Origin: a bacterium
Lineage (GTDB): Bacteria > Omnitrophota > Gorgyraeia > Gygaellales > UBA12090
NCBI GenBank assembly: GCA_004299495.1
Contig: SCPY01000021.1
Location: forward strand, 1-16,832
Direction: 5' to 3'
Length of the DNA stretch: 16,832 bases
Shown here: positions 1-6,295 of the stretch, one piece after another
How positions within the stretch are numbered: the stretch's first letter is position 1
How the letters are laid out: every line of letters starts with the position of its first letter
Position numbers and translations under genes: made by a program
The notes under the pieces: model-generated
Databases searched by the model: none
The model's input: only the letters and a program-made list of their open reading frames with translations
Told to the model about the DNA's origin: nothing

Positions 1-1
1 T

Positions 2-826
2 TTAAAGATTTAAAATCAGCGAGCGATAACGTTTAAGAATTAATTCGGTAATTTTCCCCGGCTTACCCTTAAGGATAGGCCTGCCATCCACCTCTGCCAG
101 GGGCATAACCTCAATCAGGGAATTGGTCAAGAATGCCTCATCCGCCTTTTTGAGTTCTTCGGCTGAGGATTTTGCCTCTACTATCTCTATCTTTTCTTTT
201 GCGGCAATGCTTAAAATAGTATCCCTGGTAATACCCGGCAAACATCCGCAGTCCAGAGAAGGGGTAATCAGGCAGTTATCCTTAATAAAAAATATATTGG
301 CCCGGCTGGCTTCAGATAGAAAACCTTGCGTGTTTAAGAGCAGGGCCTCATCATACCCTTGCGCCTTTGCCTGGCGGTAAGCCAATAGCATCGGCAGATA
401 ATTAGCGGATTTAATCCCGGAAAGAGGAGAAAATTCATTTTGCCTGAAATGTTTTGAGATTACAGCCCTGAAACCTTTGCGGTAATCCTCTTTTTGCAAG
501 AAATCATAGCTTCCGGAGAAAATCGCGATATGCCCTCTGTCCGCCCCCTGCCAAATAGTGAGGCGCGCGTAGGCGTCTTTAAGGTTGTTTTCGCTTAAGG
601 ATTTTAAAACCGCCTCTTTTAATGTTTCAGGCCCTTCTTCTATTTTAATCCCTAAAAGAGGAAGCGCCTTGAACAGGCGTTCAATGTGGCTTTTCAGGCG
701 GAAAATCTTTTTATTATAGGCGCGCATGGTCTCAAAAGCACCCTGGCCGTATAAAAAACCCGGGTCAAGAATGCTCACCCTTGCCTCTTTTTCCTCCACA
801 AATCTTCCGTCAAGATAGATTTTCAT
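2..826 (-). CDS. pabC: Class IV aminotransferase, probable aminodeoxychorismate lyase
   Basis: A complete 274-residue PLP enzyme of fold type IV. The pyridoxal lysine is K139 in G-I-K-S-A-N-Y-L. The usual later family elements follow: SEASRANIFF near 171-180, LPGITR near 196-201, and LTNSLIEVMPL near 233-243. Class IV members include branched-chain and D-amino acid aminotransferases and aminodeoxychorismate lyase, which are hard to tell apart by motif alone. The lyase call rests on context: the start overlaps the end of pabB by 17 bases. In that role it would release pyruvate from 4-amino-4-deoxychorismate to give p-aminobenzoate for folate. An AGGAG lies about 12 bases before the ATG, rather far, so coupling to pabB translation is likely. 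Its stop is the second base of the window, so nothing can be said of what follows. Confidence 0.85.
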   Translation of the reverse strand: MKIYLDGRFVEEKEARVSILDPGFLYGQGAFETMRAYNKKIFRLKSHIERLFKALPLLGIKIEEGPETLKEAVLKSLSENNLKDAYARLTIWQGADRGHIAIFSGSYDFLQKEDYRKGFRAVISKHFRQNEFSPLSGIKSANYLPMLLAYRQAKAQGYDEALLLNTQGFLSEASRANIFFIKDNCLITPSLDCGCLPGITRDTILSIAAKEKIEIVEAKSSAEELKKADEAFLTNSLIEVMPLAEVDGRPILKGKPGKITELILKRYRSLILNL

Positions 827-2228
827 AAATATTATCCGCTCCTATCGCCCGCATCATCCCTCGCGCTTTCACCAGGGTCTCATCGTATTCCGCCCGCGGC
901 TTTGAGTCTGCTACTATGCCGCCTCCGGCAGAAAAAAAGAGGGCATCTTTCTTTTGCAGGATGGTGCGGATTAAAATGTTAAAATCCATAGTATTGTTGA
1001 AGCCAAAATATCCCAAAGCTCCGGTATAGATGCCCCTGCGCTGCGGCTCAAGCTCCGCGATTATCTGCATAGAGCGGATTTTGGGGCAGCCGGTAATTGA
1101 GCCGCCGGGAAAACAGGCCTTAAGCAAATCTAATCTATCTTTACCCTTATGCAGAATGCCCTCTATTTCCGCGGTTGTTTGATACACGGTAGAGTATGCC
1201 TCTAAGGTACGTAAAGGCATTGCCTTAATGGAGCCGTATTCGCAGACCCTTCCTAAATCATTGCGCAATAAATCCACAATCATCAGAAGTTCTGCCTTGT
1301 CCTTGGCGCTTTTAAGCAAATCGAGCTTATTGCGCCGGTCGCCTTCCGGATTACGCGCCCGGGGGCGGGTTCCCTTCATCGGCCGGCTGATAACTTTTCT
1401 CCCGTCAAAATATAAAAACCGTTCCGGAGAAGAGCTTAGGATTTGAAAATCTCCGCAGTCTAAGTAGGCGGAAAAATCGCTGGGAGAGGCGGCGCGCAGG
1501 CGCTCGTATAAATCAGGGGGGCTAGCTTTAGTTTTGGCCTGAAACCTCTGCGCGAGATTCACCTGATAGATGTCGCCTTTCTTGATGTAATCCTTTGCCC
1601 TGCCTATAGCGCGTAAATATTCTTCCCGGGTAAAATTTGAGGTTAAGTTATTGGTGTCATTGCGAGTCCTGAAGGAGCGAAGCCTGCCGTCCGGCAGGCG
1701 GGCAATCCCGTTTGTATTATGCCGCTCTATTTCGGACAAATACCTTAGGCATTGTTTTAATTTATGCTCAGCCCTTTTCTTGGCCAAAAGATAATTTGTC
1801 TCCGGAAAACCGCTTGAGGAGATAAAAAGCTTCTTTGCGGCATGGTCAAGGGTAATGATGGTGTCGTAGAATCCTAAAAATACATCGGGTAAACCGAGAT
1901 CGTTCTCTTGAGCGCTGCTTATATTTTCCAGATACAATCCTAAATCATAAGAAAAATATCCTACTGCCCCGCAGGGAAAAGGAAGGCCGCGTCCGCGGCT
2001 GCCTAAGGCATAGCGGCCCAGGAGCTTTCTTATGTCTGAAAAGAGATTAGCGCCTGCCTTTGCCTTTAGAACATAAAAGGGCTCAAAACCCAGGAAGGAA
2101 TATCTTCCCGAGCCGCTTCGGCGCAGAGAGCTATCTAGGAAAAAGGCATTACGCTTATTCTTCAGGCAATTAAAAACAGGCAGGCAATCCCGCTTCCAAT
2201 CAATTGATTTCCAGGTTAAGTATGGCAT
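810..2228 (-). CDS. pabB: Aminodeoxychorismate synthase component I
   Basis: A 472-residue chorismate-binding enzyme that would aminate chorismate to 4-amino-4-deoxychorismate, using ammonia from a separate PabA-type glutaminase not seen here. The C-terminal half is clear: SSSPERF near 265-271, PMKGTRPR at 283-290, LLRNDLGR near 320-327, CFPGGSITGCPKIRSMQII at 372-390 and SAGGGIVADS near 433-442. Lysine at K285 in PMKGT is the residue that separates PabB from anthranilate synthase TrpE, which has alanine there. Where TrpE-type enzymes have a His in 'VMHIVS', this protein reads TVYQTTA near 347-353; I cannot say how common that is. Residues about 173-192 are the translation of a dispersed palindromic repeat (separate entry). 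The start overlaps the exonuclease gene by 29 bases and has no visible ribosome binding site, which suggests coupled translation. Confidence 0.93.
   Translation of the reverse strand: MPYLTWKSIDWKRDCLPVFNCLKNKRNAFFLDSSLRRSGSGRYSFLGFEPFYVLKAKAGANLFSDIRKLLGRYALGSRGRGLPFPCGAVGYFSYDLGLYLENISSAQENDLGLPDVFLGFYDTIITLDHAAKKLFISSSGFPETNYLLAKKRAEHKLKQCLRYLSEIERHNTNGIARLPDGRLRSFRTRNDTNNLTSNFTREEYLRAIGRAKDYIKKGDIYQVNLAQRFQAKTKASPPDLYERLRAASPSDFSAYLDCGDFQILSSSPERFLYFDGRKVISRPMKGTRPRARNPEGDRRNKLDLLKSAKDKAELLMIVDLLRNDLGRVCEYGSIKAMPLRTLEAYSTVYQTTAEIEGILHKGKDRLDLLKACFPGGSITGCPKIRSMQIIAELEPQRRGIYTGALGYFGFNNTMDFNILIRTILQKKDALFFSAGGGIVADSKPRAEYDETLVKARGMMRAIGADNIYENLS
1655..1710 (+). repeat. Dispersed palindromic repeat, copy 1, inside pabB
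   Basis: On the plus strand it begins tgtcattgcgag, continues through aggagcgaagc, has a strong inner hairpin CCTGCCG-TC-CGGCAGG at 1683-1698, and closes with gggcaatcccg, so that attgc and gcaat form outer arms. The same tgtcattgcg and gagcgaagc blocks recur inverted at 4466-4493. The 56 bases are read in frame within pabB as NGIARLPDGRLRSFRTRNDT, with no shift or stop, and sit in the linker before the conserved chorismate-binding domain. Similar 'tcattgcgag...gcgaagc' elements are scattered through many bacterial genomes; that is recollection, not a search. Confidence refers to its being a repeat insertion. Confidence 0.8.
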
Positions 2229-3021
2229 TGAGTTTAAAGGTGCGCTCGTCTTTACGCAGATGACAATAGCCGACCATATATACGAATTTACCCTCCTGGC
2301 GAATCTCCTTAGGAGTAACCTGTCTTTCAGTCACCTGCGCTCCCGAACTGGAATAATATCTAATCTTTAATTGCAGGCTGAAATCAATGGCCCTCCGGAT
2401 AGCCGCGATTCTTTGGTTATTAATATCTTCGGTAATTCCGGGATTAACTCCGAAAAGATTATAGAATTGCAAAAAGGTATCCAATCCCTTACCCTTAAGT
2501 TGCGATATAAGCCGGCTTAACACGGCCGCGGTGAGCTGGCAGTCGCCTAATGCCCGATGCTCTTGGGGAATATTGATGCCCAGAACTTGAGTGACGCTTG
2601 CTAATCCATATCTATCCAAGTTGGGCATAGCCCGCCTGGCAATGCGCATCACATCCATTGCCGGAGTGTCTTGGGGCAGCTCTCTTCCCAGGAGTTTTAG
2701 CTCCTGCTCCAGAAAACCCAAATCAAACATTACATTGTATCCGGCCAGACAGCTTTGCCCCGCGAACTCTAAAAATTCCGGCAGCACCGAAGAGGCATCC
2801 GGCGCGGCGTTTACCATCTCCTGGCTGATATGGTTTACCGCGAAGGCGGAAGGAGAAATTTCCCTCCGCGGATTAATCAGCGAAGAAAATGAATCGCTGC
2901 TCTTTCCATTCTTATAGCGTATAGCGGCAATTTCTATTATCCGGTCCCCTGATTTTGGCTGGAGGCCTGTAGTCTCCACATCAAAAACCACAAAATCAAT
3001 ATCATCTATTTTTCTGTCCAT
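2200..3021 (-). CDS. DEDDh 3'-5' exonuclease fused to a WYL-like domain
   Basis: 273 residues in two parts. Residues about 8-180 are a DnaQ/DNA polymerase III epsilon-type exonuclease: Exo I as VVFDVETTGL with D14 and E16, Exo II as GYNVMFD with D100, and Exo III as HRALGD with H155 and D160, giving a complete DEDDh metal site. Residues about 205-273 (AIRRAIDFSLQLKIRYYSSSG...VTERQVTPKEI...FVYMVGYCHLRKDERTFKLNAIL) match the layout of WYL domains, which bind ligands or nucleic acid in bacterial regulators and some defence proteins. The usual 'WYL' tripeptide is VYM here. The gene heads an operon with pabB and pabC, overlapping pabB by 29 bases. No clear ribosome binding site precedes the ATG. 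Likely DNA repair or processing, but the link with folate genes may only be cotranscription. Confidence 0.85.
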   Translation of the reverse strand: MDRKIDDIDFVVFDVETTGLQPKSGDRIIEIAAIRYKNGKSSDSFSSLINPRREISPSAFAVNHISQEMVNAAPDASSVLPEFLEFAGQSCLAGYNVMFDLGFLEQELKLLGRELPQDTPAMDVMRIARRAMPNLDRYGLASVTQVLGINIPQEHRALGDCQLTAAVLSRLISQLKGKGLDTFLQFYNLFGVNPGITEDINNQRIAAIRRAIDFSLQLKIRYYSSSGAQVTERQVTPKEIRQEGKFVYMVGYCHLRKDERTFKLNAILNLEIN

Positions 3022-3113
3022 AGGGGTCAGGCCTATTTTTTAAGCTTCTCTCCGCCGCCGCCTCACCGCGCGCGATTCTGCAATCTAAAATTCAACCTGG
3101 TTTCGCTTTCCCT

Positions 3114-3785
3114 TTAAGCTTCTGATAGCTTTCGCGCGAGGCGGTGCAGTTCGGGATTGGCTAATGCCAGGGCCTTCTTTTTTACGCTGCGGGAAAAGTA
3201 TTCTTTTTCTGTTTTGGTAAGCTTCTCTCCCTTCAGCTTTTTAAAAAATAATTCTTTCTGCTTCGGAGAAAATACCTGGGATAAAGCATATTCTACTCCT
3301 AATTCTTCCTTTACGGAGAGCAATTCATTAAGCCGGCTTTGGCTTTGCCGGAAATAATTACTGAATGTTGTTTTAAGCCTCTGGGCCGACATTTCTTTTC
3401 CGGCGACCGTAAATAGGGCATCGCGCTTCAGCTTCTCTTTAAAATTACCAAAATCCTTCTTTGCCTGCGGAGCGAGGGAGCCTAACAGCCTCTTTGCCCA
3501 GGAAAATTTTAACCCCAAAACCTCATATAATGCCAAAGACATCGCCAATAAAGCATTGAGTTTTGCCCTATCGGAAGCCTGCTTAAGCTGATGCACGGCA
3601 TTTTCGTAATGAAACAGGCTCTTTTCAGCGCTATTGGCCAATACCACAGGAAACCCATCCCACAGCCGCAAATCTCCGCCCTTAGCAACCTGCGCCAAAG
3701 CAAAGTCAGCGTCAAGCTCTCCTTCCTTTTCAAATAAAGGGTATCCTAACCTGCTTAATTCTTTAAGAAGATTATCATTATCCAT
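3114..3785 (-). CDS. Unrecognised protein, partner of the nucleotidyltransferase-fold gene
   Basis: 223 residues that I do not recognise. The sequence looks soluble and mostly helical, with no signal peptide or membrane span. Residues about 38-50 read LRLWDGFPVVLAN, followed by a helical stretch from about 58 to 120. The C-terminal third is lysine-rich and contains a motif-like stretch, LTKTEKEYFSRSVKKKALA at about 189-207, that resembles a conserved basic surface. It starts only 7 bases after the stop of the nucleotidyltransferase-fold gene, with no Shine-Dalgarno, so the two are surely cotranscribed and probably coupled. By layout it could be the second half of a toxin-antitoxin-like or regulator pair and could be the DNA binder for the operators upstream; that is inference only. 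Confidence 0.75.
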   Translation of the reverse strand: MDNDNLLKELSRLGYPLFEKEGELDADFALAQVAKGGDLRLWDGFPVVLANSAEKSLFHYENAVHQLKQASDRAKLNALLAMSLALYEVLGLKFSWAKRLLGSLAPQAKKDFGNFKEKLKRDALFTVAGKEMSAQRLKTTFSNYFRQSQSRLNELLSVKEELGVEYALSQVFSPKQKELFFKKLKGEKLTKTEKEYFSRSVKKKALALANPELHRLARKLSEA

Positions 3786-3792
3786 GTTTTAT

Positions 3793-4365
3793 TTATGCTG
3801 TTTCAATAAGTTTCAGGAAATGCTTCCAGTTTTTAATAACCTTTCCCTCAGAAACATCATAAGAAGCGGTTTCGTAGAAGCGCTTTTCTAAATACTTAAG
3901 GTTTATTTCCCCGCGCTTGCTTTTAAATAAAATAAGGCAATCCTGAAGGTCAACCGCTGACGCCCTGAACAATTTACTAATAATTAAATCGTAGTAGTTC
4001 AAAATGCCTAAATAAATACGGCTGAATTCTTTGATGAAGATATGTTTATCCTTATCTAGCGGCGAATCCAATAACTCTGTAGTATGGACTGCCTTACCTC
4101 TGAATAAATCAAAGATGAATCCGTCATCCCGGCTTAAACCCCATCCGCTTTTCGGCTGGTAACCTAATTGCTTTAAAACCGTTACTAAATATTCGTGCTC
4201 TTTGACATCGGGAACAAGCAAGTCTATATCTTTAGTGGAGCCCTTTATATTAAGCAGGGTAAGCGCGGTGCCCCCGCAGGCAATCAGGCGCACCCGTCTT
4301 TTGAGATAATCATTCCAGGCGCTTAGGCGATCCATCAACCCGTCTTTGTCAATGCGGTATTCCAT
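3793..4365 (-). CDS. Nucleotidyltransferase-fold protein (AbiEii/DUF6036-like)
   Basis: From the chosen ATG at 4365 the protein has 190 residues, beginning MEYRIDKDGL. The core signature is GGTALTLLNIKGSTKDIDLLV, i.e. GG, then G-S-T-x-D-x-D, at about residues 31-51. This is the metal-binding loop of minimal nucleotidyltransferases of the AbiEii/DUF6036 kind. A later YLGILNYYDLIISKLFRASAVDLQD stretch with Lys and Asp fits the helical part of that family. The open frame extends 23 codons further up, but that part is AT-rich noise, hydrophobic, and would start above the predicted transcription start near 4419. No Shine-Dalgarno is seen. Members can be toxins of two-gene systems or plain nucleotidyl transferases; substrate unknown. 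It is cotranscribed with the gene downstream. Confidence 0.8.
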   Translation of the reverse strand: MEYRIDKDGLMDRLSAWNDYLKRRVRLIACGGTALTLLNIKGSTKDIDLLVPDVKEHEYLVTVLKQLGYQPKSGWGLSRDDGFIFDLFRGKAVHTTELLDSPLDKDKHIFIKEFSRIYLGILNYYDLIISKLFRASAVDLQDCLILFKSKRGEINLKYLEKRFYETASYDVSEGKVIKNWKHFLKLIETA

Positions 4366-4384
4366 TTGGCTTATGAATTTTGTT

Positions 4385-4434
4385 ATACAATATATTGTAT
4401 ATATTAATACAACTATGTGTATTAAAATATACAA
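4385..4434. promoter_or_regulatory. Array of alternating TTGTAT/ATACAA operator half-sites
   Basis: Five six-base half-sites alternate in orientation: ATACAA at 4385, TTGTAT at 4395, ATACAA at 4407, GTGTAT at 4417 and ATACAA at 4429. Starts are spaced 10, 12, 10 and 12 bases, so like-oriented sites recur exactly every 22 bases, two helical turns. The first pair makes an 18-base perfect palindrome, TATACAATATATTGTATA, at 4384-4401. The array covers the -10 and the first 35 or so transcribed bases of the nucleotidyltransferase-fold promoter. This is the layout of a cooperative repressor site. AT-rich sequence yields palindromes by chance, but the phasing over five sites is harder to explain that way. 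Confidence 0.65.
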
Positions 4435-4454
4435 TATTTATCCGGTTTCGTCAA
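4426..4454 (-). promoter_or_regulatory. Promoter of the nucleotidyltransferase-fold operon
   Basis: On the minus strand: -35 TTGACG (4449-4454), a 17-base spacer, -10 TATATT (4426-4431). Predicted start of transcription is near 4419, leaving a leader of about 54 bases before the ATG at 4365. The -10 lies inside the half-site array, and a dispersed repeat copy lies just upstream of the -35. Confidence 0.6.
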
Positions 4455-4465
4455 GGGAATTTTCT

Positions 4466-4493
4466 GAGATTGCTTCGCTCCCCCGCAATGACA
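4466..4493 (-). repeat. Dispersed palindromic repeat, copy 2 (short form)
   Basis: On the minus strand it reads tgtcattgcg, then ggggagcgaagc, then aatctc. It shares the outer blocks of the copy in pabB but lacks the inner CCTGCCG/CGGCAGG hairpin. The attgc/gcaat arms can pair, with a 10-base loop. It lies in the 122-base gap between the YkgJ-DUF2156 gene and the nucleotidyltransferase-fold promoter; nothing else was found in that gap apart from the promoter elements. Confidence 0.7.
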
Positions 4494-4556
4494 CAGAAAT
4501 GATATTTCGAAAATGGATGGCTTGTGAACAAAATTCGGTTAGAGTGTATAGAATAA

Positions 4557-5882
4557 CTACTGGTAAATAGCATGGAGCGCAACTTCCTCAGCTGGCCGAT
4601 AGGAGAGTTTTAGCTTTTCTAAATTCTTTAAATCAGATGTGCCCATAATGTTTGTATACTTATATCCGGACAGCTTTTGGCAAAACTCGCTAAAGATAAA
4701 CTGGGCGGCACCTTTGCATTCCAGGTCGCAAACCTCAAATAAGACGCAGAAGGTTTCCTCGTTAAGGGCGTAACCAAAGGAACAGGCCCTGATTTTTCCG
4801 TCAATCTTTACCGCGTAACCGATCAAATCTAACTTTTCATAAAATTTTAGCGCGGTTTCAAAGCTGACAAAGCTATCCTCAAGCATTTGCTGATAGATGC
4901 TATCGGAAAACTTACCCTTTCGCTCCTTCATCCAAAGCCGATACAGGGAAAGACAATCCTGGCACAGGGAATCGTTATATTTTAAAACCTGCGCCTTATA
5001 ATTCTTCTTAAAATGGTTATAGCTTGCGCGCTTATGCTTAAATGCCTCTCCGGATAATTTGGCTATCGCGTCCCTTAAGCAAAGATACTCCTTATCTTTG
5101 AGCTTTGCCTTGAATCCCGACTGCTCATAGTACTTTAAGTCCGTTTCCGAGACATTCTCAATTCTCGAAATCTCGTTGTTTTGGTTCCGGGAATTCATCA
5201 GTTCAAAGCACCGGAGTATCGTTTCCTCGCCGGGAGGGACACCCAGCGGAGGAATAGGCATAAACATCCCGATAGCGTCTGAATAGAAAATACAAAGATT
5301 ATCCTGGATTATTGTCCAGAAAATCTTATATAGTCCGCTCCAGATAAAAATACCCGCGAAATGGTAGCTTGAGACATTGGTTTTATTTTTTTGCAGATAG
5401 CTTTCTACTAAGGGTTTATCTTCAATGGTTAATTGGCGAAGCCCGAACTCCCCGGCATTAAGCAAATCGCTTACATCGGCGATAATCTCAACATCTTGCC
5501 GGTAATCCGCGGCAATCTCCGGATTATTCTGTAAGGCCAAGATAATATCATCCGTCTGTAATCTCTCTTTTAAATAATCTATATATCCCTTAAGCGCGGT
5601 TCCTTGCGGCCTATGTTCGGTAATAAAACTACAGGCCCTGTGCAAACCCAGGCGCAAGGAATTACCATGACGCACCAAGAGAAAGGGATAAAGTTGACAA
5701 TCTAAGGGATGGCAAGAATAAGCCTCGCAATGATTATCTTCCCGCAGATTCGCGCAGATATATTCGCCGTTTTTCCTGACTAATCGGCACCCTGCAGGCG
5801 CCCAGATACCGGGATTCCGGGCGAACCTGCAGCAGCCCTGGCACTTAAGACAGAAATCTGACGGGACAAACTGTTTTAACAT
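4557..5882 (-). CDS. YkgJ-type cysteine-cluster domain fused to a DUF2156 acyl/aminoacyltransferase-like domain
   Basis: 441 residues in two parts. The N-terminal part (about 1-95) has a CxxCxxCC cluster at C11, C14, C17 and C18, then C32, C43, C52, C57 (in YSCHPLDC), C62 and C84, as in YkgJ-family proteins thought to bind zinc or an iron-sulfur cluster. From about 150 to the end the sequence follows the DUF2156/phosphatidylglycerol lysyltransferase C-terminal family, a double GNAT-like fold: LRQLTIEDKPLVESYL, a central PPLGVPPG, LSGEAFKHKRASYNHFKKNY, and a closing LKNLEKLKLSYRPAEE. Relatives of MprF move amino acids from tRNA to lipids; many DUF2156 proteins have no known substrate. There is no membrane domain. 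The gene starts 6 bases after a tRNA-binding-domain gene, in one operon. Confidence 0.82.
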   Translation of the reverse strand: MLKQFVPSDFCLKCQGCCRFARNPGIWAPAGCRLVRKNGEYICANLREDNHCEAYSCHPLDCQLYPFLLVRHGNSLRLGLHRACSFITEHRPQGTALKGYIDYLKERLQTDDIILALQNNPEIAADYRQDVEIIADVSDLLNAGEFGLRQLTIEDKPLVESYLQKNKTNVSSYHFAGIFIWSGLYKIFWTIIQDNLCIFYSDAIGMFMPIPPLGVPPGEETILRCFELMNSRNQNNEISRIENVSETDLKYYEQSGFKAKLKDKEYLCLRDAIAKLSGEAFKHKRASYNHFKKNYKAQVLKYNDSLCQDCLSLYRLWMKERKGKFSDSIYQQMLEDSFVSFETALKFYEKLDLIGYAVKIDGKIRACSFGYALNEETFCVLFEVCDLECKGAAQFIFSEFCQKLSGYKYTNIMGTSDLKNLEKLKLSYRPAEEVALHAIYQ

Positions 5883-5888
5883 CTTATG

Positions 5889-6209
5889 TTATTTTACCGT
5901 ACTTCCAACTTTCACTTCTCTCTGCGGCGTAAGGATTACGACTCCGTTTTCATCAGAGGCAGCCAGAAGCATTGCCTGGCTTTCTATGCCGCGTATCACC
6001 GCCGGCTCCAGATTTATTATTACCGCGGCCTGTTTTCCGACCAGCTCTTCCGGTTTATAGTAATTCCTGATGCCGGCAACAACCTGCCGCTGGCTATCCC
6101 CCAAATCAATCTTGAGCACATAGAGCCTGTCCGCGTTGGGATGCTCCGTAACCTCTTGAATCTTCGCTACTTTTATCTCTAATTTCCTGAACTCCTCGTA
6201 AGTAACCAT
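5889..6209 (-). CDS. tRNA-binding OB-fold protein, MetRS-beta/CsaA-like
   Basis: 106 residues, matching the stand-alone EMAP/Arc1p-type tRNA-binding OB fold that also forms the C-terminal dimerisation domain of methionyl-tRNA synthetase. Visible motifs are IKVAKIQEVTEHPNADRL, VLKIDLG, RQVVAGI, PEELVGK and NLEPAVIRGIESQAMLLAA. The overall match is closer to MetRS beta than to CsaA, which is typically about the same length. No catalytic MetRS domain is in the window, so it either complements a MetRS elsewhere or serves its operon partner, the YkgJ-DUF2156 fusion 6 bases downstream. A GAGGAG ribosome binding site lies at about 6217-6222, which supports this ATG. Confidence 0.85.
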   Translation of the reverse strand: MVTYEEFRKLEIKVAKIQEVTEHPNADRLYVLKIDLGDSQRQVVAGIRNYYKPEELVGKQAAVIINLEPAVIRGIESQAMLLAASDENGVVILTPQREVKVGSTVK

Positions 6210-6256
6210 TGTCTCTCTCCTCGTAATTAACCTTCCTCGCCCTGGTTTATGGAGAT

Positions 6257-6265
6257 ATTATATCA
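6257..6265 (-). promoter_or_regulatory. Extended -10 promoter of the tRNA-binding-protein operon
   Basis: Minus-strand TGATATAAT, i.e. TGn followed by consensus TATAAT. Transcription would start near 6250, with a 41-base leader before the ATG at 6209. No good -35 is seen, as expected for an extended -10. It lies where the -35 of the divergent helicase promoter would be. Confidence 0.6.
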
Positions 6266-6280
6266 TAGAAGCCGCGCTTA

Positions 6281-6289
6281 TGCTATAAT
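6281..6289 (+). promoter_or_regulatory. Extended -10 promoter of the helicase gene
   Basis: Plus-strand TGCTATAAT, again TGn with consensus TATAAT. The predicted first transcribed base is 6296, the G of the GTG start codon, so the message would be leaderless. No recognisable -35. Confidence 0.6.
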
Positions 6290-6295
6290 ACCCCC

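Noticed and set aside
4366..4434. Upstream ATG giving the nucleotidyltransferase-fold protein a 23-residue hydrophobic N-terminus
   Set aside because: It lies across the operator array and above the predicted transcription start; the residues only mirror AT-rich DNA.
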